A DNA stretch of 64,000 nucleotides from an uncultured Myxococcales bacterium (GCA_937949945.1 CALFEQ010000110.1:5788-69787); one strand, 5' to 3'; numbered from the stretch's first letter, positions 25,477 to 34,586 are shown. The notes: generated from the sequence alone by a model not told the origin. Numbers and translations are program-made.

Positions 25477-27018
25477 TCAGTACGTCGTCGTAAACGAATC
25501 CATCTTCGGATTCGCCGGCCACGACAGCCCTCGCACGTGGCGATCGATGCACGCGGCGACGGTCGGGTTCGGCGGGTTCGTGTACACGCTGACGCCGACG
25601 GCGCGGCCGTTCTTGACGGCGACCTTCACCGTGACCTTCATGCTGTCGGGCGCGCCGCAGCCGCTGATGAAGGCCGCGTTGCGCATGGGGGCGGCGAGCT
25701 GCGCGTCGGTGAGATCGGGGCCGCTCTTCGCGCCGATCGTGATCTCCTCCTTGTTGGAGGCGAGCGCTTGCTCGTAGCTCATGCCGCCGACGAAGCCGCC
25801 TCCGCCACCCTTGCCGCCGCCGCCGCGGGCGGTCTTCTTTCCGCCCTTGAGCGAGCCGCCTTGGGACAGGTCGATGGCCGAAGGATCGTCGGCGAGCTCG
25901 CCGGTGTCCTTGCGCGAGCCGACGGACCGGACGACGAAGAAGATGCCGACGCCGAGCAGCGTGAGCGCGGCGACGATGCCGATGATGAACTTCGCCGCGC
26001 CGGCTTTCTTCTCCCTCTTCTCGATCTTGGCGACCTCGCGCTTCTCCTGCGCGATGTCGCGGTGGAGGCGCGCGTGCTCCGCGAACGGCGCGAACTCCTC
26101 CCAGTCGTCGATGGGCTTCGATTGGCCCGTCAGCTCGTCGCGCAGGATGTCCTTGCCGACGAACTTGTGCGACGCGATCTGCTGGAGCAGCTCGACGGCG
26201 TTGAACGGACCGTGATCCATGCGGTCCTTGTTGACGACGTACCGCGGGCGCGGGTCGGCCTCGAGGCGCGCCTTGAGGTTCGCGAGCTGGAGGGTCGGGT
26301 CCTTGATCGGCGCCGCCGGCGCGGCGGCCGGACCGGATGCAGGCACGCCGTGCGAGGCTGGCGCCGGCACCGGCACCGAGGGCGCGACCTCGTCCGGCGG
26401 CATGATCGACAGGCGAATGTCGACCTCGAAGTCCTCGCCCTTGTCGAGCTTCGACACGTCCGCGTCCGGCGGCGGGATGCTCTTCATCGGCGCGAGGTGG
26501 TGCATCGCGCTCGCGAGCGCCCCGAGGTCGTCGGGTCGGTGCGCCGGATCGGCGACGAGCGCCTTCGCGAGCAGGTGCTCGAGCGCCTCGGGGAGCGTCG
26601 GATCGATGTCGCGCGGCCGGCGCATGCCGGGCCCCACGGGCGCGCCGCAGACCGCCTCGTACAGCATCGCGCCGATCGCGAAGACGCTCGCGCGTGCGTT
26701 GCCCGGCGAGTTCGCGCGGACGATCTCCGGTGCGAGGGCCGCGCGATCGCGCGGGTCGGTGGGAGGCGTCGCGAGCTCCGGGTTCAGGCGGAAGAGCCCG
26801 TCGGGGCCCGTCGCGATCGCGGACGGGTGGACCCAGTGCAGCTCGCCGCGAGCGTGGCGCTCCTTCAGGTCGAGGCAGACAGGGACGATGGCGGCGACTG
26901 CGTCGTCGAGCGCGAGGCGCGTACCCGCTGCGCGGCGCGAATCCATGAGCGCGCGGAACGTCGTGGGCGCTCCTCCAGGCTGCACGCCCACAGCGGCGGG
27001 CGAAGCGAGTGCCGACAT
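25477..27018 (-). CDS. pseudokinase - GYF-like - membrane protein with TonB-like C-terminus
   Basis: The 513-residue protein starts with a kinase C-lobe remnant (about 30-170): APEIVRANSP matches the APE region and SVFAIGAMLYEAVCG the following helix. There is no glycine loop, catalytic Lys, HRD Asp (ELHWVHPSAI instead) or DFG. A GYF_2-like domain follows (RYVVNKDRMDHGPFNAVELLQQI in part, about 255-310), then a Lys/Glu coiled region, a membrane helix (about 343-363) and a Gly-rich stretch. The last 100 residues resemble the AgmX/TonB C-terminal energy-transduction fold (FISGCGAPDSMKVTVKVAV, GLSWPANPKMDSFTTTY). Catalysis is not expected; it is likely a scaffold linking cytosolic signals to the envelope. 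Confidence 0.85.
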   Translation of the reverse strand: MSALASPAAVGVQPGGAPTTFRALMDSRRAAGTRLALDDAVAAIVPVCLDLKERHARGELHWVHPSAIATGPDGLFRLNPELATPPTDPRDRAALAPEIVRANSPGNARASVFAIGAMLYEAVCGAPVGPGMRRPRDIDPTLPEALEHLLAKALVADPAHRPDDLGALASAMHHLAPMKSIPPPDADVSKLDKGEDFEVDIRLSIMPPDEVAPSVPVPAPASHGVPASGPAAAPAAPIKDPTLQLANLKARLEADPRPRYVVNKDRMDHGPFNAVELLQQIASHKFVGKDILRDELTGQSKPIDDWEEFAPFAEHARLHRDIAQEKREVAKIEKREKKAGAAKFIIGIVAALTLLGVGIFFVVRSVGSRKDTGELADDPSAIDLSQGGSLKGGKKTARGGGGKGGGGGFVGGMSYEQALASNKEEITIGAKSGPDLTDAQLAAPMRNAAFISGCGAPDSMKVTVKVAVKNGRAVGVSVYTNPPNPTVAACIDRHVRGLSWPANPKMDSFTTTY

Positions 27019-27173
27019 GGTGTCAACGTTACCCGAGGAGCGCGACTCGGCTCAATAGACGGGCCCGCAGCAATCGCGGCTTCGCATACGCCTCTCCGCA
27101 GCGCGGATTTGCGATGTACGACCAGGGTGACGAATTCTCGCGACGCCATAGCGAGGCGCGCGCGGGATGTAGG

Positions 27174-29342
27174 TCACCGCTCGCGCGCGAACTCCGCGTT
27201 CAGGGTGCGGTCTCCGACGACCGTCCCGATGAGGGCCTTGATCGCCCGCTCCGCGTGCTCCCTGCGGATCCCGACGAAGGCGATGCGGTCGCGCAGCCGG
27301 ATGTGGCCGACGTCGGAGTCGGCGAGCTGCGCCCGCTCGACGAGGAGCCGCTGCAGATCCTCGGGGCGGAGCCCGTCGCGCCGTCCGACGTTGAGGAAGA
27401 CGTTCGCGAACGCCGGATCGTCCTGCGAAGTCGGGCTCGACTCGGGGCCGTGCTCACGGGACCCGTCCGAGCCGGCGCGCGGCTTCGGGAGCCGTCCCGC
27501 GAAGACGACCGTGGGGTCGTCCTCGATGTGGTACTCGGGAAGCGGCGGTGGCCTGATGTCGACCGTCTCCGCGTCCGCCGACGCGTCTTCGTCGACGAGC
27601 ATGCGCTGGCGGCGCCGGCCGCCCCGATCGCGCTCGCGGCGCTCGTCGCGGCCAGCCTCGCGCTGCGGAGGGACGCGCGGCCCGAGGCCGGGCTTCGTGC
27701 CGCTCTCGCGGAAGAGCGGAGCGTCGTCGTCCGTCTCCGCCGGCGGCTCCCATTCGGAGAGCGAGGCCTGGTGGTGCCGGTCGCGCCCTTCGCGACGCGC
27801 GCGCTCCGACTCGCGACCCCGGCCGCGATCGCGATCGCGGCCGCGATCACGCCCTTCGGCCTGTTGCGACTCGGGCCTCTCGCCGTCGCGGAGCGTGCGC
27901 GGTCCGTCCTGACGCGAGCCTCGGTCTCGGCGCTCCTCCGTCTCGCGCGGGAGCGGAGGCGGGTTCTTCGCGCGCCGCGCGTCGGCGGCCGCCTGCGTCG
28001 CGTCCTGCGTCGACGCGCCGAGATGATCCGCGAGGAGCCCCGCGATGATGATCTCGGCGCCATCGTACGTGAGCAGGCGCCGCGCCACCGAGAGATAGGT
28101 GGGATCCTGCGACTTGCCGGCGTAGGCGTCGGCGAGGAACGCGATCATGTCCGTCTCCGCGCGCGTCCGGAGCTCGCCCGGCGTCGGCAGCATCCGCTCG
28201 ATCGGGCGGATCTTGTACGTGAGACGGAGCATGTAGAGGTTGCCGACGTCCCTCGGCCCGACGATCGAGATCGCCGTCCCGGTCTTGCCCGCGCGTCCGG
28301 TGCGACCGGTGCGGTGGACGTACTGCTCGGCCGACTCGGGGAAGTCCGCGTTGATGACGTGCGTGAGGTGCGAGATGTCGATCCCGCGCGCGGCGACGTC
28401 GGTGGCGACGAGGAAGCGCAGCTTGCCTTCCTTCGTCTTGTTCATCACGCGCTCACGCTCGCGCTGCTCGAGATCGCCGTTGAGCCAATCGGCGTCGTAG
28501 CCGCGGTTCTTGAGCATCTCCGCGACGCGCTCGGTCTCCTCGCGCGTGTTGCAGAAGATGATCGCGCTCTCCGGATCTTCGACCTCGATGATGCGCGCGA
28601 GGGCGGAGCGCTTGTCGCCGTCGCGGACGAGGTAGACGAAGTGGCTGATCTCGAGGGCGCCGACGTGATCGCTCGAGAGCGTGATGTACTCGGGATCCTT
28701 GAGGTGGCTCGTGGCGAGCCGCTCGACGTCGGGCGGGATCGTCGCGCTGAAGTAGAGGCCTTGTCGCTCCGTCGGCAGCGTCTCGATGATCGCGTTGAGC
28801 TCCTTCGCGAAGCCCATGCTCAGCATCTCGTCCGCCTCGTCGAGGACGAAGACGCGAATGTGCGACGGGTCGAGCGTGCCGCGCCGCAGGTGATCGAGGA
28901 CGCGTCCGGGCGTGCCGACGACGACGTGCGCGCCCTCCTGCAGAGCGGTGATCTGCCGGTTCATCGGCGCGCCGCCGTAGATCGCGACCACCTTCGTGCC
29001 GCGGAACTGGGCGAGCTGCTCGAGCTCGCGCGCGACCTGCAGGGCGAGCTCGCGCGTCGGCGTGAGGATGAGCGCCTGCACATTTTCCTGCGAGCGCTTG
29101 ACGAGATGATCGACGATGGGCAGGCCGAACGCCGCCGTCTTGCCGGTCCCCGTGCGAGCTTGGACGACGAGGCTCTTGCCCCGCGTCGCGGGCTCGAACA
29201 CGGCGAGCTGTACGGGCGTCGGGTGGACGTACCCGAGCGCATCGACGGCCTTGCGTACGTCGGCGCTGAGGGGAAGCGCGTCGAACGTCGGAGCTTCCGC
29301 GCCCTTCTCTTTGTCCGTCGCGGACGGGACTACCTGGGTCAT
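27174..29342 (-). CDS. DEAD-box RNA helicase with DbpA-type C-terminus
   Basis: The 722-residue protein carries all superfamily 2 motifs: the Q-motif region YVHPTPVQ, ARTGTGKT, PTRELA, DEAD (VFVLDEADEML), SAT, and HRTGRTGRAG. An Arg/Asp/Gly-rich disordered stretch (about 455-600) follows, then a DbpA-like RNA-binding domain (about 640-722, VFLNVGRRDGLRPEDL, GHIRLRDRIAFVGI). It belongs to the DeaD/CsdA group acting in ribosome assembly or mRNA unwinding. The ATG overlaps the stop of the upstream membrane-protein gene by ATGA, so the two are coupled. Confidence 0.94.
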   Translation of the reverse strand: MTQVVPSATDKEKGAEAPTFDALPLSADVRKAVDALGYVHPTPVQLAVFEPATRGKSLVVQARTGTGKTAAFGLPIVDHLVKRSQENVQALILTPTRELALQVARELEQLAQFRGTKVVAIYGGAPMNRQITALQEGAHVVVGTPGRVLDHLRRGTLDPSHIRVFVLDEADEMLSMGFAKELNAIIETLPTERQGLYFSATIPPDVERLATSHLKDPEYITLSSDHVGALEISHFVYLVRDGDKRSALARIIEVEDPESAIIFCNTREETERVAEMLKNRGYDADWLNGDLEQRERERVMNKTKEGKLRFLVATDVAARGIDISHLTHVINADFPESAEQYVHRTGRTGRAGKTGTAISIVGPRDVGNLYMLRLTYKIRPIERMLPTPGELRTRAETDMIAFLADAYAGKSQDPTYLSVARRLLTYDGAEIIIAGLLADHLGASTQDATQAAADARRAKNPPPLPRETEERRDRGSRQDGPRTLRDGERPESQQAEGRDRGRDRDRGRGRESERARREGRDRHHQASLSEWEPPAETDDDAPLFRESGTKPGLGPRVPPQREAGRDERRERDRGGRRRQRMLVDEDASADAETVDIRPPPLPEYHIEDDPTVVFAGRLPKPRAGSDGSREHGPESSPTSQDDPAFANVFLNVGRRDGLRPEDLQRLLVERAQLADSDVGHIRLRDRIAFVGIRREHAERAIKALIGTVVGDRTLNAEFARER

Positions 29343-29821
29343 CGGGGCTGCACCCTTATAAACGACTGAGCCGCAAGTCGCACGGGCCTAAGCTCGCGCG
29401 CGTCACGGACGGCATGGGCCCGGGCGGCGCGCTCGAGCCGGGCGAGGGCGGCGAGGGCTTCGGTCCCGCGGGGATCGGCGGCACAAACGCGCTCAGGGGC
29501 CCCGTCCGGGGCGCCCTCCGTCGAGGACCGGCGCTCGCGGTCGAAGCGCTCCCGCGCCGCGTCACCGTTCGGCTCCATGCTCGCGGTGAAGCGTGCCTTC
29601 TCGATGGCTTCGATTTCGCGGGCGATGGCGACCGCACAGTCGGGGCCCACCTTGGCGGAGGCCTCCGCCTCGGCCGCGCTCGCGGGCGTACCGAAGAGCG
29701 CGCGCGCGACCTGCCAGGTGCTCGAGAGGACGAACGCCGCCACGAGCACGACGAACACGCCGTAGACGGCGCGTGTCACGCGCGGTTTGCCAGTCACGAG
29801 GGGGGTGTACCGCCGTGGCAT
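29339..29821 (-). CDS. small single-pass membrane protein, 160 aa
   Basis: The start is the ATG at 29821 (MPRRYTPLV); a TTG four codons upstream is possible. One hydrophobic helix (VYGVFVVLVAAFVLSSTW, about 19-37) is followed by an Ala/Glu/Arg-rich extracytoplasmic part with two Cys (PDCAVAIA, ERVCAADP). No family is recognised. Its stop overlaps the helicase start codon (ATGA), so it is the first gene of a two-gene unit, although no functional link is evident. Confidence 0.65.
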   Translation of the reverse strand: MPRRYTPLVTGKPRVTRAVYGVFVVLVAAFVLSSTWQVARALFGTPASAAEAEASAKVGPDCAVAIAREIEAIEKARFTASMEPNGDAARERFDRERRSSTEGAPDGAPERVCAADPRGTEALAALARLERAARAHAVRDARELRPVRLAAQSFIRVQPR

Positions 29822-29923
29822 CTTTGCCGTCAATCGACACGTCCACGGGCGGACGATCCTCGTCTTCGGGTCCGCGTACGTCGGCCGTATGGGCGAGGGC
29901 CGTTACTGTAGCATGCACCCCCC

Positions 29924-30595
29924 ATGAAGGGACTCGAAGGGAAGGTCGCGCTCGTCACGGGCGGAGGCCGGGGGATCGGCCGAGCCATCGCGCTCGCGCT
30001 CGCGGCGCGCGGCGTCTCGGTCGTCGTGACCGGTCGCGACGAGAGGTCGCTCGGCGAGACCGTCGGCGAGATCGCCTACGGCGGCGGCAAGGCGCGACAT
30101 CTCGCCGGAGACGTCCGCGATCGCGCGCACCTGCTCGCGACGGTCGAGCGCGCCCTCTCGGTCTTCGGGGGCCTCGACATCGTCGTGGCCGCCGCGCGGA
30201 CCTGCGGCCCGGTGGACGCAGCCGACGACGATCGAGCCGAGGCCATCTTCGCGACGAACCTCGTGGCGGTACATGCGACCTTCCAGACGGCCTTGCCGCG
30301 CATGCGCGCGCCCGGGAGCCTCCTCGTCGTGAGCGGTTGCGCCGCCGGCTCACTGCATCCCGGCGGCGCGACCGTCGCGTGTCGCGCGAGCCAGGCGGGG
30401 GTCGCCGGTCTCGTGCAAGCGCTCGCGGCCGAGGTCGGCCCGAAGGGGATCACCTGCAACGCCGTCGTACCGTCGAGTCGGCAAGGGGAAGAGATCGAGC
30501 CGGAGCAGGTCGCCGACGTCGTCGTGCTCCTCTGCTCGTCGGCGATGCGCGGAGTGACGGGACAGGTGATCTCGGTCGCGCCTCCCTCCGGCTGA
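29924..30595 (+). CDS. SDR-fold protein lacking the catalytic Tyr and Lys
   Basis: The 223-residue protein has a normal Rossmann start (VALVTGGGRGIGRAIALAL) and the usual strand for the active-site Ser (LLVVSGCAAG). Where classical short-chain dehydrogenases have YxxxK, it reads CRASQ (GATVACRASQAGVAGL), so both catalytic residues are missing. The C-terminus (GVTGQVISVAPPSG) matches the FabG-like end. NAD(P) binding is likely retained; dehydrogenase activity is not expected. A normal SDR follows 75 bp downstream on the same strand. Confidence 0.82.
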   Translation: MKGLEGKVALVTGGGRGIGRAIALALAARGVSVVVTGRDERSLGETVGEIAYGGGKARHLAGDVRDRAHLLATVERALSVFGGLDIVVAAARTCGPVDAADDDRAEAIFATNLVAVHATFQTALPRMRAPGSLLVVSGCAAGSLHPGGATVACRASQAGVAGLVQALAAEVGPKGITCNAVVPSSRQGEEIEPEQVADVVVLLCSSAMRGVTGQVISVAPPSG

Positions 30596-30670
30596 GTCGG
30601 AGCGGCTTCTCGCGGCACGCGCGGTGCACATCGGCATCGACGCGGACGTGATCACGCGAGGAGGCCGACC

Positions 30671-31705
30671 GTGAATCGGACGAAGCTGGGCGCAGCGGTG
30701 GCGGCGCTCGGGTTGGGGCATGTCGCGCTGCGCGCGCTCGAGCGCCGACGAGGCGTACGACTCCAGGGCGCCACCGCCGTCGTGTGCGGCGCGTCCCGCG
30801 GGCTGGGAAGGGCGATGACGCTGGAGCTCGCGAGGCGCGGCGTGGCGAAGATCGCCGTGTGCTCGCGGACGGGGCACGATCTCGACGAGCTCGCCGCCGA
30901 GCTCACCCACCGCGGCATCCACGCCTCGGCGGAGGCGTGCGACCTGTCCGACGCGGCGGACGCCGAGCGCTTCATCGCCAACGCGTGCGCGCGGCTCGGG
31001 CAGATCGACATCCTCGTCGCGAACGCCTCCACCATCGTCGTCGGCCCGCTCGCGACGATGTCCAAGAGCGACTTCGACGAGGCGCTCGCGTCGACGTTCT
31101 ACACGGCCCTCAACCCCGTCCTCGCCGTGCTCCCCGAGATGCGGCACAGGAAGAAGGGCAACATCACGCTGATCACCTCGATCGGCGCTCGCGTCGGCGT
31201 CCCGCACCTCGCGCCGTACTGCGCGGCCAAGTTCGCGACGCTCGGCTTCGGCGAAGCCATCCGCGCGGAGCTCGCGCGGGACGGCATCAACGTGCTCACC
31301 GTCGTCCCCGGGCTCATGCGCACGGGCTCGCACGTGCACGCGCGCTTCAAGGGAGAGCACGAGCGCGAGTACGGCTGGTTCGGGGCGAGCGCGACGGCTC
31401 CCATCGTATCCATCGACGCCGACCGCGCCGCTCGCCGCATCGTCGCCGCGATCGCGCGCGGCGACGTCGAGCTGTCGTTCACGCCCGAGGCGCGCCTCGC
31501 GCCGATCGTCCGCACGCTCATGCCGCGGCTCTGGAACGAGCTCCTGAGCTTCGGGGCGAGGATGCTGCCGGGCCCGCCGTCCGAGTCCCCGCGCGAGACG
31601 ACGTTTCGCGCGGGCATCGACATCGAGAGCACTTCGCATTCGCGCCTGGTGGAGGCGGTCCGCCAGCGCGGTCGGAGGTTCGCCGAGCGTCACGCGCAGT
31701 TCTGA
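30671..31705 (+). CDS. short-chain dehydrogenase/reductase
   Basis: The 344-residue protein has a GTG start and a hydrophobic N-terminal stretch before the Rossmann fold, as in membrane-associated SDRs. The cofactor motif is GASRGLG, the strand motif ILVANAS (NNAG variant), the catalytic Ser lies in ITSIGA, and the Tyr and Lys in YCAAK. The C-terminal extension (about 230-344) contains DRAARRIVAAIARGDVEL, common in lipid- or ketone-reducing SDRs of this group. It is likely an active oxidoreductase of unknown substrate and is possibly co-transcribed with the upstream degenerate SDR. Confidence 0.88.
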   Translation: MNRTKLGAAVAALGLGHVALRALERRRGVRLQGATAVVCGASRGLGRAMTLELARRGVAKIAVCSRTGHDLDELAAELTHRGIHASAEACDLSDAADAERFIANACARLGQIDILVANASTIVVGPLATMSKSDFDEALASTFYTALNPVLAVLPEMRHRKKGNITLITSIGARVGVPHLAPYCAAKFATLGFGEAIRAELARDGINVLTVVPGLMRTGSHVHARFKGEHEREYGWFGASATAPIVSIDADRAARRIVAAIARGDVELSFTPEARLAPIVRTLMPRLWNELLSFGARMLPGPPSESPRETTFRAGIDIESTSHSRLVEAVRQRGRRFAERHAQF

Positions 31706-31740
31706 CGACGCGAGCGCGTCGTCTCGCTCGCCGAAGCGCG

Positions 31741-32637
31741 CTACTCCCAGTCGACCGTGACGTTGTCGACGAGGACACGCGAACCCGGGGTCCGCTCGGG
31801 TGCCCACGTGATTCCGGGGCGCAGCTCCGCCGGTCCCGTGACGATCCTGTCGTCGAGCGTGACCTCGATGGGCGGCCTCGGTCCGTCCGGCCGCACCACC
31901 TGCGCCGTGTACTTGCGGGAAGGGAAGTCGACCGTGACGGTGAAGCGGTGGTAGTCGGTCCCTTCGACGACGCTCGTGACCCTGTGGTTTTGCTGCAGGG
32001 CCCCTGGGGCGCCCTGGCAATACTGGTTGACGAACAGCTCCTTTCGATCGACCTGCGGTTGGACCGCGCAGAAACCGTTCGGATACAAGAACGCGAGCTC
32101 GCAGAACTCGGCGATGGTGCCTGCTCCATCGACGCGAACGTCGAAGGAGTAGGTGACGCGTGAAGGAGGCGAAGGGCCGAGCTGCACCCGGACGTAGGCG
32201 AAACCCTCTCTGGCGTCGGAGATCGTGGCGAGCAGGGCGTTCGGCGGCGATGCCCCCGCATCCTCGAACGCGAGCGTGCCGAACGAGGTTCTGCGCAAGA
32301 GCGAGCCGAGCGTGATGGCGTCGAAGTCGAGGCACCTGCGCGGCGTCGGGTCGACGCTCGAGCACCACGTCGTCGTCGATGCGTCGGGAACGGAGGCATC
32401 CGTCTCGCCCGAATCGATCGGCGGCACGGTCGCGTCCGGGTCCACGATCTGGTTGTCATGCCCGCTGTCTCGCTCGGTGCCGTCGCTCGCATCCACGCTG
32501 CTCGTGACGTCCTCACCAGCGTCCACGCCGTCCCTGGTGCCGAGCTCGTTCAGACCGGTCACGACGGTGCACGCCGCACTGGTGCCGAAAAACGCGGCGA
32601 GCGCCGCCCGTCTCGATGCACCGGCCCTCCCGACCAC
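31741..32637 (-). CDS. putative lipoprotein with a beta-sandwich domain
   Basis: The 298-residue protein has a GTG start (VVGRAGASRRAALAAF), a twin-Arg-like and hydrophobic N-terminus ending in TSAAC (lipobox), then an Asp/Val/Ser linker with many DAG-like motifs. From about residue 85 the domain has alternating strands (WCSSVDPTPRRCLDFD, VTYSFDVRVDGAGTIAEFCELAF, YHRFTVTVDF, SRVLVDNVTVDWE). It resembles LamG/concanavalin-like sandwiches often found in myxobacterial lipoproteins. The function is unknown. It is divergent from the polyprenyl synthase gene. Confidence 0.72.
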   Translation of the reverse strand: MVGRAGASRRAALAAFFGTSAACTVVTGLNELGTRDGVDAGEDVTSSVDASDGTERDSGHDNQIVDPDATVPPIDSGETDASVPDASTTTWCSSVDPTPRRCLDFDAITLGSLLRRTSFGTLAFEDAGASPPNALLATISDAREGFAYVRVQLGPSPPSRVTYSFDVRVDGAGTIAEFCELAFLYPNGFCAVQPQVDRKELFVNQYCQGAPGALQQNHRVTSVVEGTDYHRFTVTVDFPSRKYTAQVVRPDGPRPPIEVTLDDRIVTGPAELRPGITWAPERTPGSRVLVDNVTVDWE

Positions 32638-32736
32638 GTGATCAAATCTATCAAGCGCCTCTCGGCTCGGCGCCTTTCGGCTGCTTTCTCGACGGCGCTC
32701 GAGTGGGACAAAGGCTCAGCCGTCGGGCGACGCCTC

Positions 32737-32767
32737 TTGACCCCGCCAGACGACGCCTGCATATAGT
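32737..32767 (+). promoter_or_regulatory. candidate promoter of the polyprenyl synthase gene
   Basis: TTGACC (32737-32742) and TATAGT (32762-32767) are separated by 19 bp; a shifted -10 CATATA gives 17 bp. The transcript would start some 75 bp before the ATG at 32849. It is the only AT-rich patch in the gap. Confidence 0.45.
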
Positions 32768-32770
32768 TCG

Positions 32771-32786
32771 TTCAAATAGTTTTGAA
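32771..32786. promoter_or_regulatory. AT-rich palindrome, possible operator
   Basis: TTCAAA-TAGT-TTTGAA lies just downstream of the candidate -10 box, around the expected transcription start. In this GC-rich DNA such a perfect 6-bp AT-rich inverted repeat is conspicuous and fits a dimeric repressor site. Confidence 0.4.
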
Positions 32787-32848
32787 ACTTTCACAAGGTG
32801 TGACTCGCGCCTTGTTCCCACGGAATTTCAAGGGGTAACCGGTCTCCA

Positions 32849-33904
32849 ATGCTCGCCACTTCCCTCGATGCACTTGAGGAGACCGCGCACCCCGAGCGGG
32901 TCGGCGAGCTGCCGGCCGCGCGCGTCGCCGACGTTCGCGCGCTCGTCGCGCGCGAGATGGACGAGATCGAGGAGCTCGTCCGGCAGCGGATCGCGAGCGG
33001 CGTGCGCCCGGGCGTCGATTCGGCGCGGCACCTGTTCGAGGCCGGGGGCAAGCGCATCCGGCCGCTGGGGCTCCTCTTGGCATGCGCGTGCTTCGGTCCG
33101 CTCGGACCGCGCGCGAGAGAGCTCGGCGCGGCCGCCGAGCTCGTGCACATGGCGACGCTCCTGCACGACGACGTCATCGACGACGGCGACCAGCGGCGGG
33201 GACGGCCGACGTCGCGGCGCATCTGGGGCAACGCGGTGAGCGTGCTCGCCGGAGACATGCTGCTCGTCGAGGCGCTCCGTCTCGCGAGCCTCGGCGCGTC
33301 GAAGGACGACGGCACGTGGACCGAGCTCGTCGCGACGCTCGGTCGTCTCGTCGACGGCGAGATCATCCAGCTCCGTGGTCGTCTCGAGGTCTCGCTCGAG
33401 GAGTCGACGTACTTCGAGATCGTACGCGGCAAGACGGCGTCGCTCTTCGAGTGGGCCCTCCGCGCGGGCGCGCGCGCAGGCGGCGCGAGCCCGGAGGCGA
33501 TCGATGCGCTCGGGCGCTTCGGCGCGAGCCTCGGGGTCGCGTTCCAGCTCGTCGACGACGTGCTCGACTACGACGGCGACGCCGCGCGCACGGGCAAGAC
33601 GCTCTTCGCCGACCTCGCGGAGGGGAAGGTCACGCTCCCCTTGATCCGCGCGGCGGCGCGCGCCGGGTCGGAGAACGAGCGCGCCGAGGTCGTGGCGCTC
33701 GTCGGGCGCGTGCGTGCGGGCGACGAGGCCGCGGCGCGAAGCCTCGCGACGCGCGTCCGCGAGTCGGGCGCCTGCGACGACGTCCGGAGCCTCGCGTGCG
33801 CCGAGACGGAGCGCGCGCTGGCGGAGCTCTCGATCGTCACACGATGCGCCGCGAGCGAGGCGCTCGCCGACGTGGCGCGCGGGCTCGCGGCCCGCGTCTC
33901 CTGA
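32849..33904 (+). CDS. polyprenyl diphosphate synthase (IspB/HepT-like)
   Basis: The 351-residue trans-prenyltransferase has the first Asp-rich motif DDVIDD (residues 107-112) in LLHDDVIDDGDQRRG, GGKRIRP for substrate binding, GKTASLFEWA, and the second Asp-rich motif in FQLVDDVLDYDGD. It extends an allylic diphosphate with isopentenyl diphosphate, most likely to the octa- or heptaprenyl chain of a respiratory quinone. The N-terminal 40 residues are extra. AAGGGG precedes the ATG. The regulator that follows 61 bp downstream may be in the same transcript. Confidence 0.92.
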   Translation: MLATSLDALEETAHPERVGELPAARVADVRALVAREMDEIEELVRQRIASGVRPGVDSARHLFEAGGKRIRPLGLLLACACFGPLGPRARELGAAAELVHMATLLHDDVIDDGDQRRGRPTSRRIWGNAVSVLAGDMLLVEALRLASLGASKDDGTWTELVATLGRLVDGEIIQLRGRLEVSLEESTYFEIVRGKTASLFEWALRAGARAGGASPEAIDALGRFGASLGVAFQLVDDVLDYDGDAARTGKTLFADLAEGKVTLPLIRAAARAGSENERAEVVALVGRVRAGDEAAARSLATRVRESGACDDVRSLACAETERALAELSIVTRCAASEALADVARGLAARVS

Positions 33905-33965
33905 CGTACGGAGACGCTCGTTCCCGCGCGCTTCCTCGCACGACGCATGGACACGCCTTGCGTGC

Positions 33966-34586
33966 ATGGTCCAATCCGGCCTACACCTCTCCCGGGCGCC
34001 AGCAGAGAAGAAGCGAGTCGTGGCCAAGGAGAAGCACCAGCTATGGCCGAGCGAAGCCGCGGTGAGCGACGTGGTCGGTCGTCTCATCGAGTTCTGGGGC
34101 TTCAAGCGGAACATGGGCCGCATCTGGGCGGTGCTCTTCCTCTCGCCCGAGCCGCTCAGCGCCGAAGACCTCCGTCAAGCCCTGAAGCTCTCGAGCGGCG
34201 CCGTCAGCATGACGCTCAACGAGCTCTCGCGCTGGGGCGTGGTGCGCAAGGTCTGGGTGCAGGGTGAGCGAAAGGACTTCTACACGGCGGAGGTGCAGCT
34301 TTGGCGGATGATCTCCCGCGTCTTCAGCGAGCGCGAGAAGGCGGAGATCGTGATGGCCATCGAAGCGTTCGAGGAGGCGCTCGCGGAGGTCGCGAAGCTG
34401 CGAACCTCTCCCGATCCGAAGATCCGGGCGCGCGCCGAGCTGCAGTACGACCGCATCAAGCAGCTCCTCGAGCTCGCCAAGCTCGGCAAGCGTCTCATCG
34501 AGACGCTCCTCACGACCGCGAAGGTCGACGCCGAGCCGCTCGTGCGCTTCTTGCTCCGACAGCAAGGGCCTGCGTCCGGAGACTGA
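33966..34586 (+). CDS. GbsR/MarR-family transcriptional regulator
   Basis: The 206-residue protein has a winged-helix domain: LIEFWGFKRNMGRIWAVLFLSPEPLSAEDLR, cited here in part as GFKRNMGRIWAVLF, then LKLSSGAVSMTLNEL (recognition helix) and WGVVRKVWVQGERKDFY (wing). A long helical dimerisation region follows. This is the GbsR-like branch, seen with envelope and osmotic genes. Two starts are possible: ATG at 33966 or GTG at 34020 (VAKEKHQLW); I list the longer. Its stop overlaps the next coding region, so it probably regulates or is co-expressed with the outer-membrane-type protein. Confidence 0.88.
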   Translation: MVQSGLHLSRAPAEKKRVVAKEKHQLWPSEAAVSDVVGRLIEFWGFKRNMGRIWAVLFLSPEPLSAEDLRQALKLSSGAVSMTLNELSRWGVVRKVWVQGERKDFYTAEVQLWRMISRVFSEREKAEIVMAIEAFEEALAEVAKLRTSPDPKIRARAELQYDRIKQLLELAKLGKRLIETLLTTAKVDAEPLVRFLLRQQGPASGD

